Positions 23,076 to 31,906 of a stretch of DNA of 37,755 nucleotides are shown piece after piece. The DNA is taken from positions 1 to 37,755 of the forward strand of contig DYNF01000037.1 of the NCBI GenBank assembly GCA_020721205.1, written 5' to 3'. Below the pieces are notes generated by a model. It did no database searches. It saw only the letters and a program-made list of their open reading frames with translations, and was not told the origin of the DNA. The DNA is from Prochloron sp. SulCav_FS08_3_32_3330. GTDB taxonomy: Bacteria; Cyanobacteriota; Cyanobacteriia; Cyanobacteriales; DYNF01. How positions within the stretch are numbered: position 1 is the stretch's first letter; the number at the start of each line of letters is the position of its first letter. A program made the translations under genes and the position numbers.

Positions 23076-23113
23076 AAAAAGTAGAGATGTTTCATGAAAC
23101 TTCTCTACTTTTT
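23076..23113. terminator. Hairpin terminator, GTAGAGA palindrome variant
   Basis: AAAAAGTAGAGATGTTTCAT is followed by its complement with one mismatch and TTTTT. It lies between the convergent DUF4878 and Usp genes, a fitting bidirectional terminator. The half GTAGAGATGTTTC looks like a relative of the GTAGAGACGT palindromes. Confidence 0.8.
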
Positions 23114-23145
23114 AAAGAAATAAGGGCAATTTAAGGTCATTATTT

Positions 23146-24021
23146 CTATTTTTCTACGGGAAATAATAACACAGGAAACCAACTATTAAGAAGAATATCT
23201 TGCGCTAAATTAGATACGGTTAATTGTAACAAATTTCTTTTATAATTTAAAGAAATTGCAATGGCACTAATATCATATTCCATCGCAACTTGTAAAATTT
23301 CATGATTAGGATTTCCTTGTCTAATTAAAGTTAAAACTTCTAAGCCACAATCTTCTAATTCTTGTTTGGCTTGTGCCAATTTTTCTGTTGCTTCCTGTTG
23401 ATGATAGTCGGAAATTTCTTTACTTCCTCCTTCATCAATTACCCAACATAATAAACATTTTTTGAGGGTATTTATTGAATTTTCTTTAACTATTTTTTTG
23501 ATATTTTCGATTAAATAACTAGCGGTTTTTTGTCCGTTATAAGGTATTAATAAATATTGCAAAAGATGTTGACAACGTAAGCTTAATTCTTCAGAAGTAA
23601 AGGTAGAAATTAATTGAGGACGTAAGATCATTAAAGGTGTTTTTGTTGCTTTTTCTACCGCCATACTGATACTACCAAATATTTTTTCTTGTAGTAAACT
23701 ACGCATGGGAGTCCCCATAAAAACTACATCACTTTGATATTGTTTAATTAACTTAGGAATATTATCCACAGGACGACCAGAAATTACTTCTATTTTAACT
23801 TCAATATTGGGATAAGTTACTGATAGAATCGGGGCAAAAAAAACTTGGGCTTTTTTTATTTTTTCCTGATCAATTCTCGGAATAGATCCTTCTTCCCAGA
23901 GGGGGACATTATGGACAAAAACAATTTGTTTAAAGCCACTTTGAGCGAGTTGAGGAATAAAATCTTTAAGACGAGTTAAGCCATCAGCTAAATCTGTACA
24001 AATTAAACAGCGTTGAAACAT
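23146..24021 (-). CDS. Universal stress protein with two UspA domains
   Basis: The 291-residue protein has a first Usp domain (residues 1 to about 136: LICTDLADG, SDVVFMGTPMRS, KIFGSISMAVEKATKTPLMI, the nucleotide-site G..S...K pattern) and a second one (about 155-290: LLIPYNGQKTAS, then IAISLNYKR and ILLNSWFPVLLFP) that has lost the clean nucleotide-binding motif. Tandem Usp proteins are common in cyanobacteria. The target is unknown. Confidence 0.87.
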   Translation of the reverse strand: MFQRCLICTDLADGLTRLKDFIPQLAQSGFKQIVFVHNVPLWEEGSIPRIDQEKIKKAQVFFAPILSVTYPNIEVKIEVISGRPVDNIPKLIKQYQSDVVFMGTPMRSLLQEKIFGSISMAVEKATKTPLMILRPQLISTFTSEELSLRCQHLLQYLLIPYNGQKTASYLIENIKKIVKENSINTLKKCLLCWVIDEGGSKEISDYHQQEATEKLAQAKQELEDCGLEVLTLIRQGNPNHEILQVAMEYDISAIAISLNYKRNLLQLTVSNLAQDILLNSWFPVLLFPVEK

Positions 24022-24144
24022 ATATTTAAAAATTAGAGAATTTATAGAATAATTAATATATTTCTATATTAACATTAATTGCAAAAATTGTGATCAATTT
24101 AGTCTAAAAAAAAATTATAATTTAATTTATTAGCTTAAATAAAG

Positions 24145-25407
24145 TTAATAATTCAAGGCTTTTAAAATTAAATTAGCAAATTTTTGACCTGCCCCACTTT
24201 CTCCCCTAATTTTGAGTAAGTTTTGCCTAATTTCTGTTAATTTTTGAGGATTTTCTAGGTAATCTAATACCTGTTTTGCTATGGGATCAGCTTGTAAATT
24301 TCCGACTAATTCGGGTACAATTTCTTGATGCGCATAAATATTGGGCCAAGCATAAAGTTTTTTATTTTTAATTACATATTGTAAGACAAACCAATTAATA
24401 ATTTTAGCGAAAATTGTACCGATTAAAGGTAAATTTGCTAATAGCCCCGGAAGCCCATCCCATGAGCGCATAGCGTCTAATTGTTGAGTAGGAAGTAAAA
24501 CGATCATTGGAATACCTAAAGAGCCTAATTGTGCCGTATTTGCTCCTACTGTAGTTAAACAAATTTTAGATTTTATTAATTCATGATAAGGGGGAAATTT
24601 GGTAATTAATTCTACTCTTAAATTATGAGTAGTTTCTAAATAATAGTTATTATTAATTTTAACTAATTTAGCAGAAATCTGATCAAATTTTTCGATTATT
24701 TTATTGTAGTGTGGATCTGCCCATTTTGCTAATTCTTCTATGTTTAAAGTGGGGGCAACGGGTAAAATAAAACGAGTTTGAGGACGATAATTTTTAATTT
24801 TTTCAGCAATACTTAACATTAAAGGTACACCTTGAGCTAATTTTGCAGGTTTTGATCCGGGTAAAATACCGATAATTTCTACTTCTTGATCTTCTTTATT
24901 TTCCTGATTATTATTAATAGTAATATCCGCCATTAAATCTCCGACTACTGTAAATTTATGGTGATATTTTTCGGGAATTTTGTTAATAATGTCTGGTTTT
25001 GTAACGCCAAAATAATCAAGCCATTGATACCATCTTGCTTCCCATTCTCCATAAATAACGGTTTTATATCCTAATTTTTTACCAATAATTAAGGGAAAAA
25101 TTTGATCTCCTCCTAAAAAAATGACCACCCCTTCCTCATACCAATCCCAATTTTCTTGAGTTTTTCCCCATAATAAAAAATCGAAAAAATGATCAGCATT
25201 TTGGACTCGATCTATTTCTTTAAAACTGGTTAAAATTTCTTTTTCTGTACCCATACTATGAGGACAAGGTGATAAAATTACAGAAATTCTAACTTGTTCA
25301 TTTTTCTCTTTTAATTCTTCTCTTAATGCTTTAACGACAGGATGCACCCAAGTGGTAATTTCTCCGGGTCCATTGGCTAAAATTAAAATATCTTTTGATT
25401 TTGACAT
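24145..25407 (-). CDS. Lipid-A-disaccharide synthase-like glycosyltransferase
   Basis: The 420-residue protein starts MSKSKDILILANGPGEITTW and has the two-Rossmann glycosyltransferase-B layout, with VVGDLMADI, IGILPGSKPAKLA and CLTTVGANTAQLGSLGIPMI. This is the cyanobacterial LpxB-related family. Most cyanobacteria lack lipid A, so the donor and acceptor are not known, and calling it lpxB would be misleading. No other lipid-A gene is in the window. Confidence 0.82.
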   Translation of the reverse strand: MSKSKDILILANGPGEITTWVHPVVKALREELKEKNEQVRISVILSPCPHSMGTEKEILTSFKEIDRVQNADHFFDFLLWGKTQENWDWYEEGVVIFLGGDQIFPLIIGKKLGYKTVIYGEWEARWYQWLDYFGVTKPDIINKIPEKYHHKFTVVGDLMADITINNNQENKEDQEVEIIGILPGSKPAKLAQGVPLMLSIAEKIKNYRPQTRFILPVAPTLNIEELAKWADPHYNKIIEKFDQISAKLVKINNNYYLETTHNLRVELITKFPPYHELIKSKICLTTVGANTAQLGSLGIPMIVLLPTQQLDAMRSWDGLPGLLANLPLIGTIFAKIINWFVLQYVIKNKKLYAWPNIYAHQEIVPELVGNLQADPIAKQVLDYLENPQKLTEIRQNLLKIRGESGAGQKFANLILKALNY

Positions 25408-25435
25408 ATAAATAATTTATGTATTAATATTAATG

Positions 25436-25632
25436 GGAGGCAACGGGTTGAAACCCGTTGCGACAGAAGCAGGGCGTTTTCATTCTCCAAAAAGCAACGG
25501 GTTGAAACCCGTTGCTACATAAGCAAAACAGGCATACGCAGGTTTAAATTTTTAATCTTAGTTAATATTTAATCATAAAACCCGTAAAGACGGGTTTTGT
25601 TTGGGTAGCAACGGGTTTTAACCCGTTGCTTT
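25436..25632 (+). repeat. Three-copy hairpin repeat, copy 2 (longest)
   Basis: The copy has four hairpins: GCAACGGGTT/AACCCGTTGC at 25440-25461 and again at 25494-25515, AAAACCCGT/ACGGGTTTT at 25577-25598, and GCAACGGGTTTTAACCCGTT closing at 25629. The stretch GCAAAACAGGCATACGCAGG between them is conserved in the other copies. It lies between two minus-strand genes. Confidence 0.88.
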
Positions 25633-25652
25633 ATTTATGATTATTAATCATT

Positions 25653-26306
25653 TTAAATTGGACTAACTTTAGCACGATAAAGTAATTTTTCCCCCTGAAT
25701 ATAACCCACATATCTAACTTTTACTTGATCTCCTATTTCCGCTTTACCCTCCATTAATTGATGAATTTGAGGATTATAATTAACTTGATCTCCTACGCTT
25801 TCTATGGCTTGAATATTCCATTTTTCTAGGAGTTTTTCTATTTGTTTAATCACAGGAATTAGATTTTTTGCGGGTAAATCTGGTTTTTTTTCAATCGTAG
25901 CTATTACCGTCGGAAATTGAATTAAATAAGATTCTAATATCTGTAAAGTTTGTTGTTGAAATTGATTTTCTAAAATTTCTTTTTGGTTTTCTAATTGTTG
26001 TTGAATGTTTAAATATTCTTGTTTAATATTTGGGCTTTGATCTGAAATATAATTAGATTTTAAAATTTCATCTTTTAATAAAGATTCTGGATAAAATTTT
26101 TCAATAATTTCTATTACCGAAATTTGCAATATTTGAGACAATTTTAATAATAATTGTACTTCAATTCTCGGTAATAATCCTGCTTCTAAACGCCAAAGTT
26201 GCCACTCGGAAATACCAGATAATTTACTCAATTCTGATAAACTGAAAATACCAACTTTTGCCATTAATTCTTGTAAATAATTAGAATAAGTAGAGGGATT
26301 TTTCAT
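25653..26306 (-). CDS. Helix-turn-helix protein with coiled coil and small C-terminal beta domain
   Basis: The 217-residue protein has an XRE-type helix-turn-helix (about 17-65: SLSELSKLSGISEWQLWRLE), a glutamine-rich coiled coil (about 95-125), and a C-terminal part NYNPQIHQLMEGKAEIGDQV followed by VRYVGYIQGEKLLYRAKVSP, which resembles the end of GrpE-like proteins. I have seen this combination only in cyanobacteria. A DNA-binding regulator with a chaperone-cofactor-like tail is possible; the function is not known. Confidence 0.75.
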   Translation of the reverse strand: MKNPSTYSNYLQELMAKVGIFSLSELSKLSGISEWQLWRLEAGLLPRIEVQLLLKLSQILQISVIEIIEKFYPESLLKDEILKSNYISDQSPNIKQEYLNIQQQLENQKEILENQFQQQTLQILESYLIQFPTVIATIEKKPDLPAKNLIPVIKQIEKLLEKWNIQAIESVGDQVNYNPQIHQLMEGKAEIGDQVKVRYVGYIQGEKLLYRAKVSPI

Positions 26307-26344
26307 TTTTTTGAATCATTTAATCAATATCAATAAATATAATT

Positions 26345-26410
26345 GTTAGGTTAGCAACAATCAGAATTAATTTTTTATCTAATTGATTCAATTTTGTTGC
26401 CCACCCTACT
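26345..26410 (-). repeat. Outlying copy of the island repeat, inverted
   Basis: On the minus strand the arms are GTAGGGTGGGCAACA and TGTTGCTAACCTAAC with a diverged middle. It lies upstream of the carotenoid oxygenase gene, far from the island. Confidence 0.75.
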
Positions 26411-26511
26411 CAAATCATTATCAATTTTTAATTATCAATTTTGAATTTTTCTTAATATTCCTTTACAATATGTAACGATAATTAATATTTAACATTAAGT
26501 AACACAATTTT

Positions 26512-28005
26512 ATGGTAACAATTTCCCAACCTTCTACAAACGAAAAATCCTATAGTCAAGAGGACTGGAAACGGGGCTATGAGTCCCAAAAAGGCGAATA
26601 TTCCTACTGGATTGAGAAGATTGAGGGTCATATTCCCCTTGACTTAGAAGGGACTTTATTTCGCAATGGACCCGGTGCTTTAGATGTACATGGTACACCT
26701 GTACGCCATCCTTTTGATGGAGATGGTATGATCACGGCGATCGCATTCAGGGGGGGAAAGGCTTATTTTCAAAATAGTTTTGTGAAAACAAAAGAATTTA
26801 TGGAAGAACAAAAAGCAGGAAAAATGCTTTATCGAGGAGTATTTGGCTCACAAAAACCGGGGGGTTTATTCAAAAATATCTTTGATTTGCGTCTGAAAAA
26901 TATCGCTAATACCAATGTTATTTATTGGGGAAATAAACTGTTAGCTTTATGGGAAGCGGCAGAGCCTTATCGCCTTGATCCTTATACTTTAGAGACGTTA
27001 GGAATAGATTATTTGGATGATACTTTAAAGCCGGGGGAATCTTTTAGCGCCCATCCTTGGATAGATCCTCATTGTAAAATGGATAATAATGAGCCTTGTT
27101 TAGTTAATTTTGCGATTCAACCCGGTCCTAAAACGAAGATTAATATTTTTGAAATGTCCCCTAGTGGTAAGCTTTTACGTCGTCACAGTCATGATGTAAA
27201 AGGCTTTGCTTTTATTCATGATTTTGCTATTACTCCTAACTATTGTATCTTTTTTCAAAACCCTGTAACTTATAATCCTTTTCCTTTTTTATTCGGTTTA
27301 AAAGGGGCAGGAGAATGTATGAGTTTTGAGAAAGATCAACCTACTTCTATTATTATTATACCTCGCAAAGCACCCTATCAGAATGTTAAGGTATTTCAAG
27401 CAAAAGCTGGATTTATTTTTCATCACGCTAACGCTTTTGAGAAGGATGATCAGACTCTTTGTATTGATTCTGTTTGTTATGGAGAATTGAGTCAACTTAA
27501 TAACGAAGGAAGTTTTAAAGATGTAGATTTTTCTAGTATATCTCCCGGACAATTATGGCGTTTTACGGTAGACTTGAAAGAGGAAAATGTTGAGAAAGAA
27601 ATGCTTGATCCTTGGGTGGTAGAATTTCCGGTAATTCATCCTCAGAAAGTGGGACGAGATTACCGTTATGTCTATCTAGGAGCTACTCATAATCCTGAGA
27701 TTAATGCTCCTTTACAGGGACTCCTAAAACTCGATTTACAGACAAAAGAGCGTCAATTTTACTCTTTCGCACCGAGGGGTTTTGCCGGAGAACCCATATT
27801 TGTCCCTAAACCGAATGCTCAGAAAGAAGATGAGGGTTATGTGTTAGTCTTAACTTATAATTCTGCTTCTCATACCTCAGAATTAGTGATTTTTGATGCT
27901 CAGAATATTCCTCAAGGGGCGATCGCCACTTTAAAACTTAATCACCATATACCTTACGGGCTTCATGGTAGTTGGGCTGATCAAATTTTTATTCCTGAAA
28001 GTTAG
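26512..28005 (+). CDS. Carotenoid cleavage oxygenase (apocarotenoid type)
   Basis: The 497-residue protein is of the RPE65/CCD family, close in layout to cyanobacterial apocarotenoid 15,15'-oxygenase. The four iron ligands sit in FSAHPWIDPH, FAFIHDFAITP, FIFHHANAF and the C-terminal YGLHGSW. The N-terminal LEGTLFRNGPGALDVHG and HPFDGDGMI are family marks. It cleaves carotenoid or apocarotenoid chains to aldehydes such as retinal; the exact substrate cannot be read from the sequence. Confidence 0.93.
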   Translation: MVTISQPSTNEKSYSQEDWKRGYESQKGEYSYWIEKIEGHIPLDLEGTLFRNGPGALDVHGTPVRHPFDGDGMITAIAFRGGKAYFQNSFVKTKEFMEEQKAGKMLYRGVFGSQKPGGLFKNIFDLRLKNIANTNVIYWGNKLLALWEAAEPYRLDPYTLETLGIDYLDDTLKPGESFSAHPWIDPHCKMDNNEPCLVNFAIQPGPKTKINIFEMSPSGKLLRRHSHDVKGFAFIHDFAITPNYCIFFQNPVTYNPFPFLFGLKGAGECMSFEKDQPTSIIIIPRKAPYQNVKVFQAKAGFIFHHANAFEKDDQTLCIDSVCYGELSQLNNEGSFKDVDFSSISPGQLWRFTVDLKEENVEKEMLDPWVVEFPVIHPQKVGRDYRYVYLGATHNPEINAPLQGLLKLDLQTKERQFYSFAPRGFAGEPIFVPKPNAQKEDEGYVLVLTYNSASHTSELVIFDAQNIPQGAIATLKLNHHIPYGLHGSWADQIFIPES

Positions 28006-28018
28006 GAAAAAAGAAACA

Positions 28019-28156
28019 TATAGCAATCCTAAATAGATTATGGACCAAAAGTTAAGGTTTTTGTCATTTGTCATTGGTCATTGGTCATTTGTATCAGTAT
28101 TTAGACCATGTTTTTTATAGTAATTGATCTGTTACATCCTATTTAGGATTGCTATA
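28019..28156. mobile_element. MITE-like element with 18-bp terminal inverted repeats
   Basis: Exact terminal arms TATAGCAATCCTAAATAG (28019-28036) and complement (28139-28156) enclose a middle with repeated TCATTTGTCATTGG and TCATTGGTCATTTG words. At 138 bp and without a gene it fits a non-autonomous element. The TA at both ends fits a TA target duplication. Confidence 0.75.
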
Positions 28157-28179
28157 GACTTCTTATTACAAGAAGTCTA
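28155..28179. terminator. Hairpin between carotenoid oxygenase and vapC
   Basis: TAGACTTCTT, ATTAC, AAGAAGTCTA, followed by AATATTTTTT. It fits a terminator for the plus-strand oxygenase gene. Confidence 0.65.
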
Positions 28180-28218
28180 ATATTTTTTCTAATAAAATTA
28201 GAAAATACTAGGTCAAAA

Positions 28219-28617
28219 TTAGCCCCAATTTTCTAATTTTAAGCCTTCAACTCTTGTTAAATCACTATCATTAGAAACCACAATTAAATCTTTAATTATC
28301 GCAGTTGCCGCAATTAAAATATCTTCAGTTTGAATAGGTAAACCCCTTAATCTGAGATTAGCATGAATTTCGGCGGCTTTTTCTAAGATTGCTAGATCAT
28401 CTAATAAAATGATTTCATAATCTTGACAAATTTGGTTAAATCTTTCTCTTTGTTTAGGAGCATCAACTGCTAAAAAACCTCGCCTAATTTCAAAATAAGT
28501 GATACAACTAATATAAATTTTGATTCTTTGGAATTTTATTGCTTCTAGCTTTCGCTTAATTTTTAGATTATCTTTAATTGCAAAAGAAACAATGTTAGTA
28601 TCTAATAAATAACTCAT
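28219..28617 (-). CDS. vapC: PIN-domain ribonuclease toxin (VapC type)
   Basis: The 132-residue PIN protein has D6 in YLLDTNIVSF, E in TYFEIRRGFL, D in IQTEDILIAATA and D in VSNDSDL, so the site looks whole. It belongs to the FitB/VapC type with an EIRRG motif. The antitoxin gene precedes it by 11 bases. No island repeat flanks this pair. Confidence 0.92.
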   Translation of the reverse strand: MSYLLDTNIVSFAIKDNLKIKRKLEAIKFQRIKIYISCITYFEIRRGFLAVDAPKQRERFNQICQDYEIILLDDLAILEKAAEIHANLRLRGLPIQTEDILIAATAIIKDLIVVSNDSDLTRVEGLKLENWG

Positions 28618-28628
28618 CGTTTAATCCT

Positions 28629-28925
28629 CTATTTCCGTTTAATTGCTTCATCAAAAATTGCCATTTGTTCTGGTGTAAAATCTGCACCAATTTTTGATAA
28701 AATTTCTGTAGCCATCACAAAACTACAATGTTCTTTTAATTCTGCATCTGGCATAGAATTAAATTCTTCAACAGGCAAATTTTCTTGAGCAAGTTTAACT
28801 AAATGTTGTACCATTTCTGTATAATTCAGATCTTCCTTAAATAAAGGACGTTCTTCCATTAAAATAGATACAACATCTTCAATTCTCTTAACCATTGATT
28901 CTTGTTTAATTTCCATTGATAACAT
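28629..28925 (-). CDS. Antitoxin partner of VapC
   Basis: The ATG at 28925 (MLSMEIKQESMVKRI) is the most likely start, with GGGGG 8-12 bases upstream; a TTG further up keeps the frame open. The protein has 98 residues, almost entirely helical and charged (VVSILMEERPLFKEDLNYTE, SKIGADFTPEQMAIFDEAIK). I do not recognise the family beyond its place before vapC. Confidence 0.7.
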   Translation of the reverse strand: MLSMEIKQESMVKRIEDVVSILMEERPLFKEDLNYTEMVQHLVKLAQENLPVEEFNSMPDAELKEHCSFVMATEILSKIGADFTPEQMAIFDEAIKRK

Positions 28926-28977
28926 AATACTTACCCCCAGTATTAACAATATTTATTAATATTATATCAATTTTTTT

Positions 28978-29886
28978 CTAACTAAATTGATACATTCCAA
29001 AACCAACGGCACGATCGGGATTTGAAAGATCAGAAGCTAATTTTATTACCGCATTTCTGCCTACTTCTGTCTCAAAAACTGAGGAAAAAACTACGTCTAT
29101 TTTTGCTTGATAAAGAAAATGTCTTAAAGATCGAGGTGAGCCGATAATCGCCGCTTTAACTACATATATTCCCCGCCATCCCCGACGGTAACAATCCTCT
29201 AATAACTGTAAATTCGCAATAGACTCATCCAGAGCGATCGGAGTGCGATAATATTGACTAAATCCTAACATTTCATCCAATTGATGAGGGGGTAAAGGTT
29301 GCTCAAAAAACTCGACTCGTCCCGTCTTATCAGCAATTTCTAGCCACTTAATCACCTCGTCATGAGTTTTTAAGCCTCCATTAGCATCAATGCGTAATTT
29401 AGCCTCATAAGGTAACATCGAAATTAAACGCTCAAATAACTTTAATTCTGTGTCAATATCCCTGATCCCAATTTTCCATTTAAAAGTTTTATACCTTTTT
29501 TCCCACCCTTTTGTCCATGCTCTTAAAGCTTCTTCTCCCGAGGGTAAAAGGTAGGTATAATCCATAATCCGATATTGGACGTAAGGGTGAAATAAAGCAT
29601 CTAAAGCCGACTCAAAAGCAAACTGACAAGCGGGAAAACGGTTAGTAATTTTAGCGATTTGTTCCCTTGTGATAAAATTACCCTGTTGTTGACAAAATCT
29701 CAACGCTTGTTCAAAAGTTTCCGATCCAAACCATGAAATAGGCGCTATCTCTCCCTTTCCAATTTTTCCTGTTTTATCCGTTAGTTGAATAATAATTCCT
29801 TCTCTTGTATTCCAGATGCCGTGATAAGTCTCGATCGGTTTACGGAATTTAGTTTGATACGGGAAGAATTGAAAACGATAGGTCAT
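28978..29886 (-). CDS. menC: o-Succinylbenzoate synthase
   Basis: The 302-residue enolase-superfamily enzyme has the lysine pair in FKWKIGIRD, metal ligands in LRIDANGG, FFEQPLP and ALDESIANL, and the second lysine in VVKAAIIG. It dehydrates SHCHC to o-succinylbenzoate in phylloquinone synthesis, needed for photosystem I in cyanobacteria. No other men gene is in the window. The protein is of normal cyanobacterial length. Confidence 0.93.
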   Translation of the reverse strand: MTYRFQFFPYQTKFRKPIETYHGIWNTREGIIIQLTDKTGKIGKGEIAPISWFGSETFEQALRFCQQQGNFITREQIAKITNRFPACQFAFESALDALFHPYVQYRIMDYTYLLPSGEEALRAWTKGWEKRYKTFKWKIGIRDIDTELKLFERLISMLPYEAKLRIDANGGLKTHDEVIKWLEIADKTGRVEFFEQPLPPHQLDEMLGFSQYYRTPIALDESIANLQLLEDCYRRGWRGIYVVKAAIIGSPRSLRHFLYQAKIDVVFSSVFETEVGRNAVIKLASDLSNPDRAVGFGMYQFS

Positions 29887-30007
29887 ATTTAAGAGTAGTT
29901 AGGTAAATGATGGATTAACAATTAAGCCGTAGAATCTTCTGTTATTTATTATTCCACAGGATACGAATAATTGCAGAATTTTTTTTAAAATACAAGGATC
30001 AAAGTTG

Positions 30008-30057
30008 GTTGTTGTGCTTTAGCACCCCAACAGATCGTGCGCTCATCACAACAACAA
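30008..30057. repeat. Inverted repeat upstream of the first radical SAM gene
   Basis: The arms GTTGTTGTG (about 30012) and CACAACAAC (about 30049) flank a GC-richer 30-base middle with CTTTAGCACCCCAACAGATC. The base composition differs from the surrounding DNA. It might be the trace of a mobile element; no name can be given. Confidence 0.45.
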
Positions 30058-30155
30058 GCCTATTTTTAAATTTAGGTGTTAAGATAAACAAAACCTTCAA
30101 TTTACAACATTTTCCAGATTTTTTATTAAATATATAAAGATTTTTTTGATAAATT

Positions 30156-31745
30156 ATGACTAAAGCACTGTTAATTTACCCAATTTTTCCTCCTACTTTC
30201 TGGTCTTATGACAAAATTTTAGAGTTAGTAAATCGTAAGGTTTTATTACCACCTTTAGGCTTAATTACTGTAGCAGGTATTTTACCACAATCATGGGAAT
30301 TTAAGTTAGTAGATCGCAATATTCGCCCCGCTACGGAAGCTGAATGGGCATGGGCTGATCTTGTCATAATTTCTGGTATGATTGTGCAAAAAAATGACAT
30401 GATTGATCAAATTAAAGAGGCAAAAAAAAGAAATAAATTAGTAGCTGTAGGTGGACCTTATGCTACTTCTGTACCCCATGAATTACAAAATTCTGGCGTA
30501 GATTTTTTAATCTTAGATGAGGGTGAAATTACTTTACCCATGTTTGTGTCTGCCTTTGAAAATGGGGATACTAGCGGTGTTTTTCGTACTACTGAAAAAC
30601 CGGATGTTACTATTACCCCTGTTCCCCGTTATGATTTATTAGAATTATCTGCTTATGATTCTATGTCGGTACAATTTTCGAGGGGTTGTCCTTTTCAATG
30701 TGAATTTTGCGATATTATTGTGCTTTATGGACGTAAACCTCGCACTAAAAATCCTGAACAATTATTAAAAGAATTAGATTGTCTTTATGATTTAGGTTGG
30801 AGGCGATCGGTGTTTATGGTAGATGATAATTTCATTGGCAATAAACGCAATGTGAAACTGTTATTAAAAGAGTTAAAAATATGGCAAGAAAATCATCAAT
30901 ATCCTTTTGATTTTAACACAGAAGCTTCCATAGATTTAGCCTCTGATCAAGAATTAATGGATATGATGGTAGAATGTAATTTTAATGGAGTATTTTTAGG
31001 GATTGAAACACCTGATGAAGATAGTTTACAATTAACTAAAAAATTCCAAAATACCAGAAGTTCTTTAAGTGAATCTGTCGAAAAAATTATTAAAACTGGT
31101 TTACGTCCGATGGCTGGTTTTATTATTGGTTTTGATAACGAGAAAAAAGGCGCGGCAACCAGAATTATTAATTTTGTAGAGGAATCTGCTATACCTACCG
31201 CTATGTTTGGGATGTTACAAGCATTACCTAATACTGCTTTATGGCATCGTTTAATTAAGGAAGAAAGATTATTAGATCCTGATAAAGATCAAGACGGAAA
31301 TCAAACTACTTTAATGAATTTTATTCCTACTCGTCCAGTGGAAGATATAGCCCAAGAATATATCGAAACTTTTTGGACTTTATATGATCCAAATCAATAT
31401 TTAGATCGGGTTTATCGTTGTTTTTTAAAATTAGGTAGTCATAAATTTAAAACCGATTCTCAACTCCCAAGTTGGACTGATTTAAAAGCATTAGGAATTG
31501 TGATTTGGCGACAAGGTTTTAAACGTAATACCCGTTGGAAATTTTGGCATCATTTATTTAGTATTATCAAAAATAATCCGGCAGTTTGGGATCATTATTT
31601 AACGATTTGTGCGCATAATGAACACTTTTTAGAATATCGTGAAATTGTTAAACAACAAATTGAAGATCAACTGGCTGAATATTTAAAACGGGAGGCTTTA
31701 ATTAAAGAAAATCAAGTTAATGTAGGGTGGGCAGTTTTGAAATAA
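30156..31745 (+). CDS. B12-binding radical SAM protein (DUF4070), paralogue 1
   Basis: The 529-residue protein has an N-terminal B12-binding-like domain (about 1-150, PPLGLITVAGILPQSWEFKL; no classic DxHxxG seen) and a radical SAM core with C178-P-F-Q-C182-E-F-C185. The C-terminal DUF4070 part has WRQGFKRNTRWKFWHHLF. The family includes HpnP-type hopanoid methylases, but many members have no known substrate. The second copy at 34184 shares FSRGCPFQCEFCDIIVLYGR exactly. Confidence 0.88.
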   Translation: MTKALLIYPIFPPTFWSYDKILELVNRKVLLPPLGLITVAGILPQSWEFKLVDRNIRPATEAEWAWADLVIISGMIVQKNDMIDQIKEAKKRNKLVAVGGPYATSVPHELQNSGVDFLILDEGEITLPMFVSAFENGDTSGVFRTTEKPDVTITPVPRYDLLELSAYDSMSVQFSRGCPFQCEFCDIIVLYGRKPRTKNPEQLLKELDCLYDLGWRRSVFMVDDNFIGNKRNVKLLLKELKIWQENHQYPFDFNTEASIDLASDQELMDMMVECNFNGVFLGIETPDEDSLQLTKKFQNTRSSLSESVEKIIKTGLRPMAGFIIGFDNEKKGAATRIINFVEESAIPTAMFGMLQALPNTALWHRLIKEERLLDPDKDQDGNQTTLMNFIPTRPVEDIAQEYIETFWTLYDPNQYLDRVYRCFLKLGSHKFKTDSQLPSWTDLKALGIVIWRQGFKRNTRWKFWHHLFSIIKNNPAVWDHYLTICAHNEHFLEYREIVKQQIEDQLAEYLKREALIKENQVNVGWAVLK

Positions 31746-31851
31746 ATTTTAGGCGTTGCATAATTAAGGTATGATAAAATCTCGCAAAGGCGCAAAGGCG
31801 CAAAGAAATATTTTTAAATCATACCTTCATTTAGCAACGCTAAATTTTATT
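31741..31851. repeat. Large imperfect inverted repeat with TTTGCGCC core
   Basis: The left arm AATTTTAGGCGTTGC...AAGGTATGAT and the right arm ATCATACCTT...GCAACGCTAAATTTTA pair imperfectly over about 30 bases each. Between them lies CGCAAAGGCGCAAAGGCGCA, the complement of the repeat at 5296-5322. It fills most of the gap between the radical SAM and methyltransferase genes. Confidence 0.7.
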
Positions 31852-31906
31852 GTTATGAAAATCTACGAATTTTAAAATTTTCAAATTAATCCTAGGAGAA
31901 ACAATT

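Noticed and set aside
24145-25407. Genuine lpxB of a lipid A pathway
   Set aside because: Most cyanobacteria lack lipid A and no other lpx gene is nearby; the protein belongs to a separate cyanobacterial branch.
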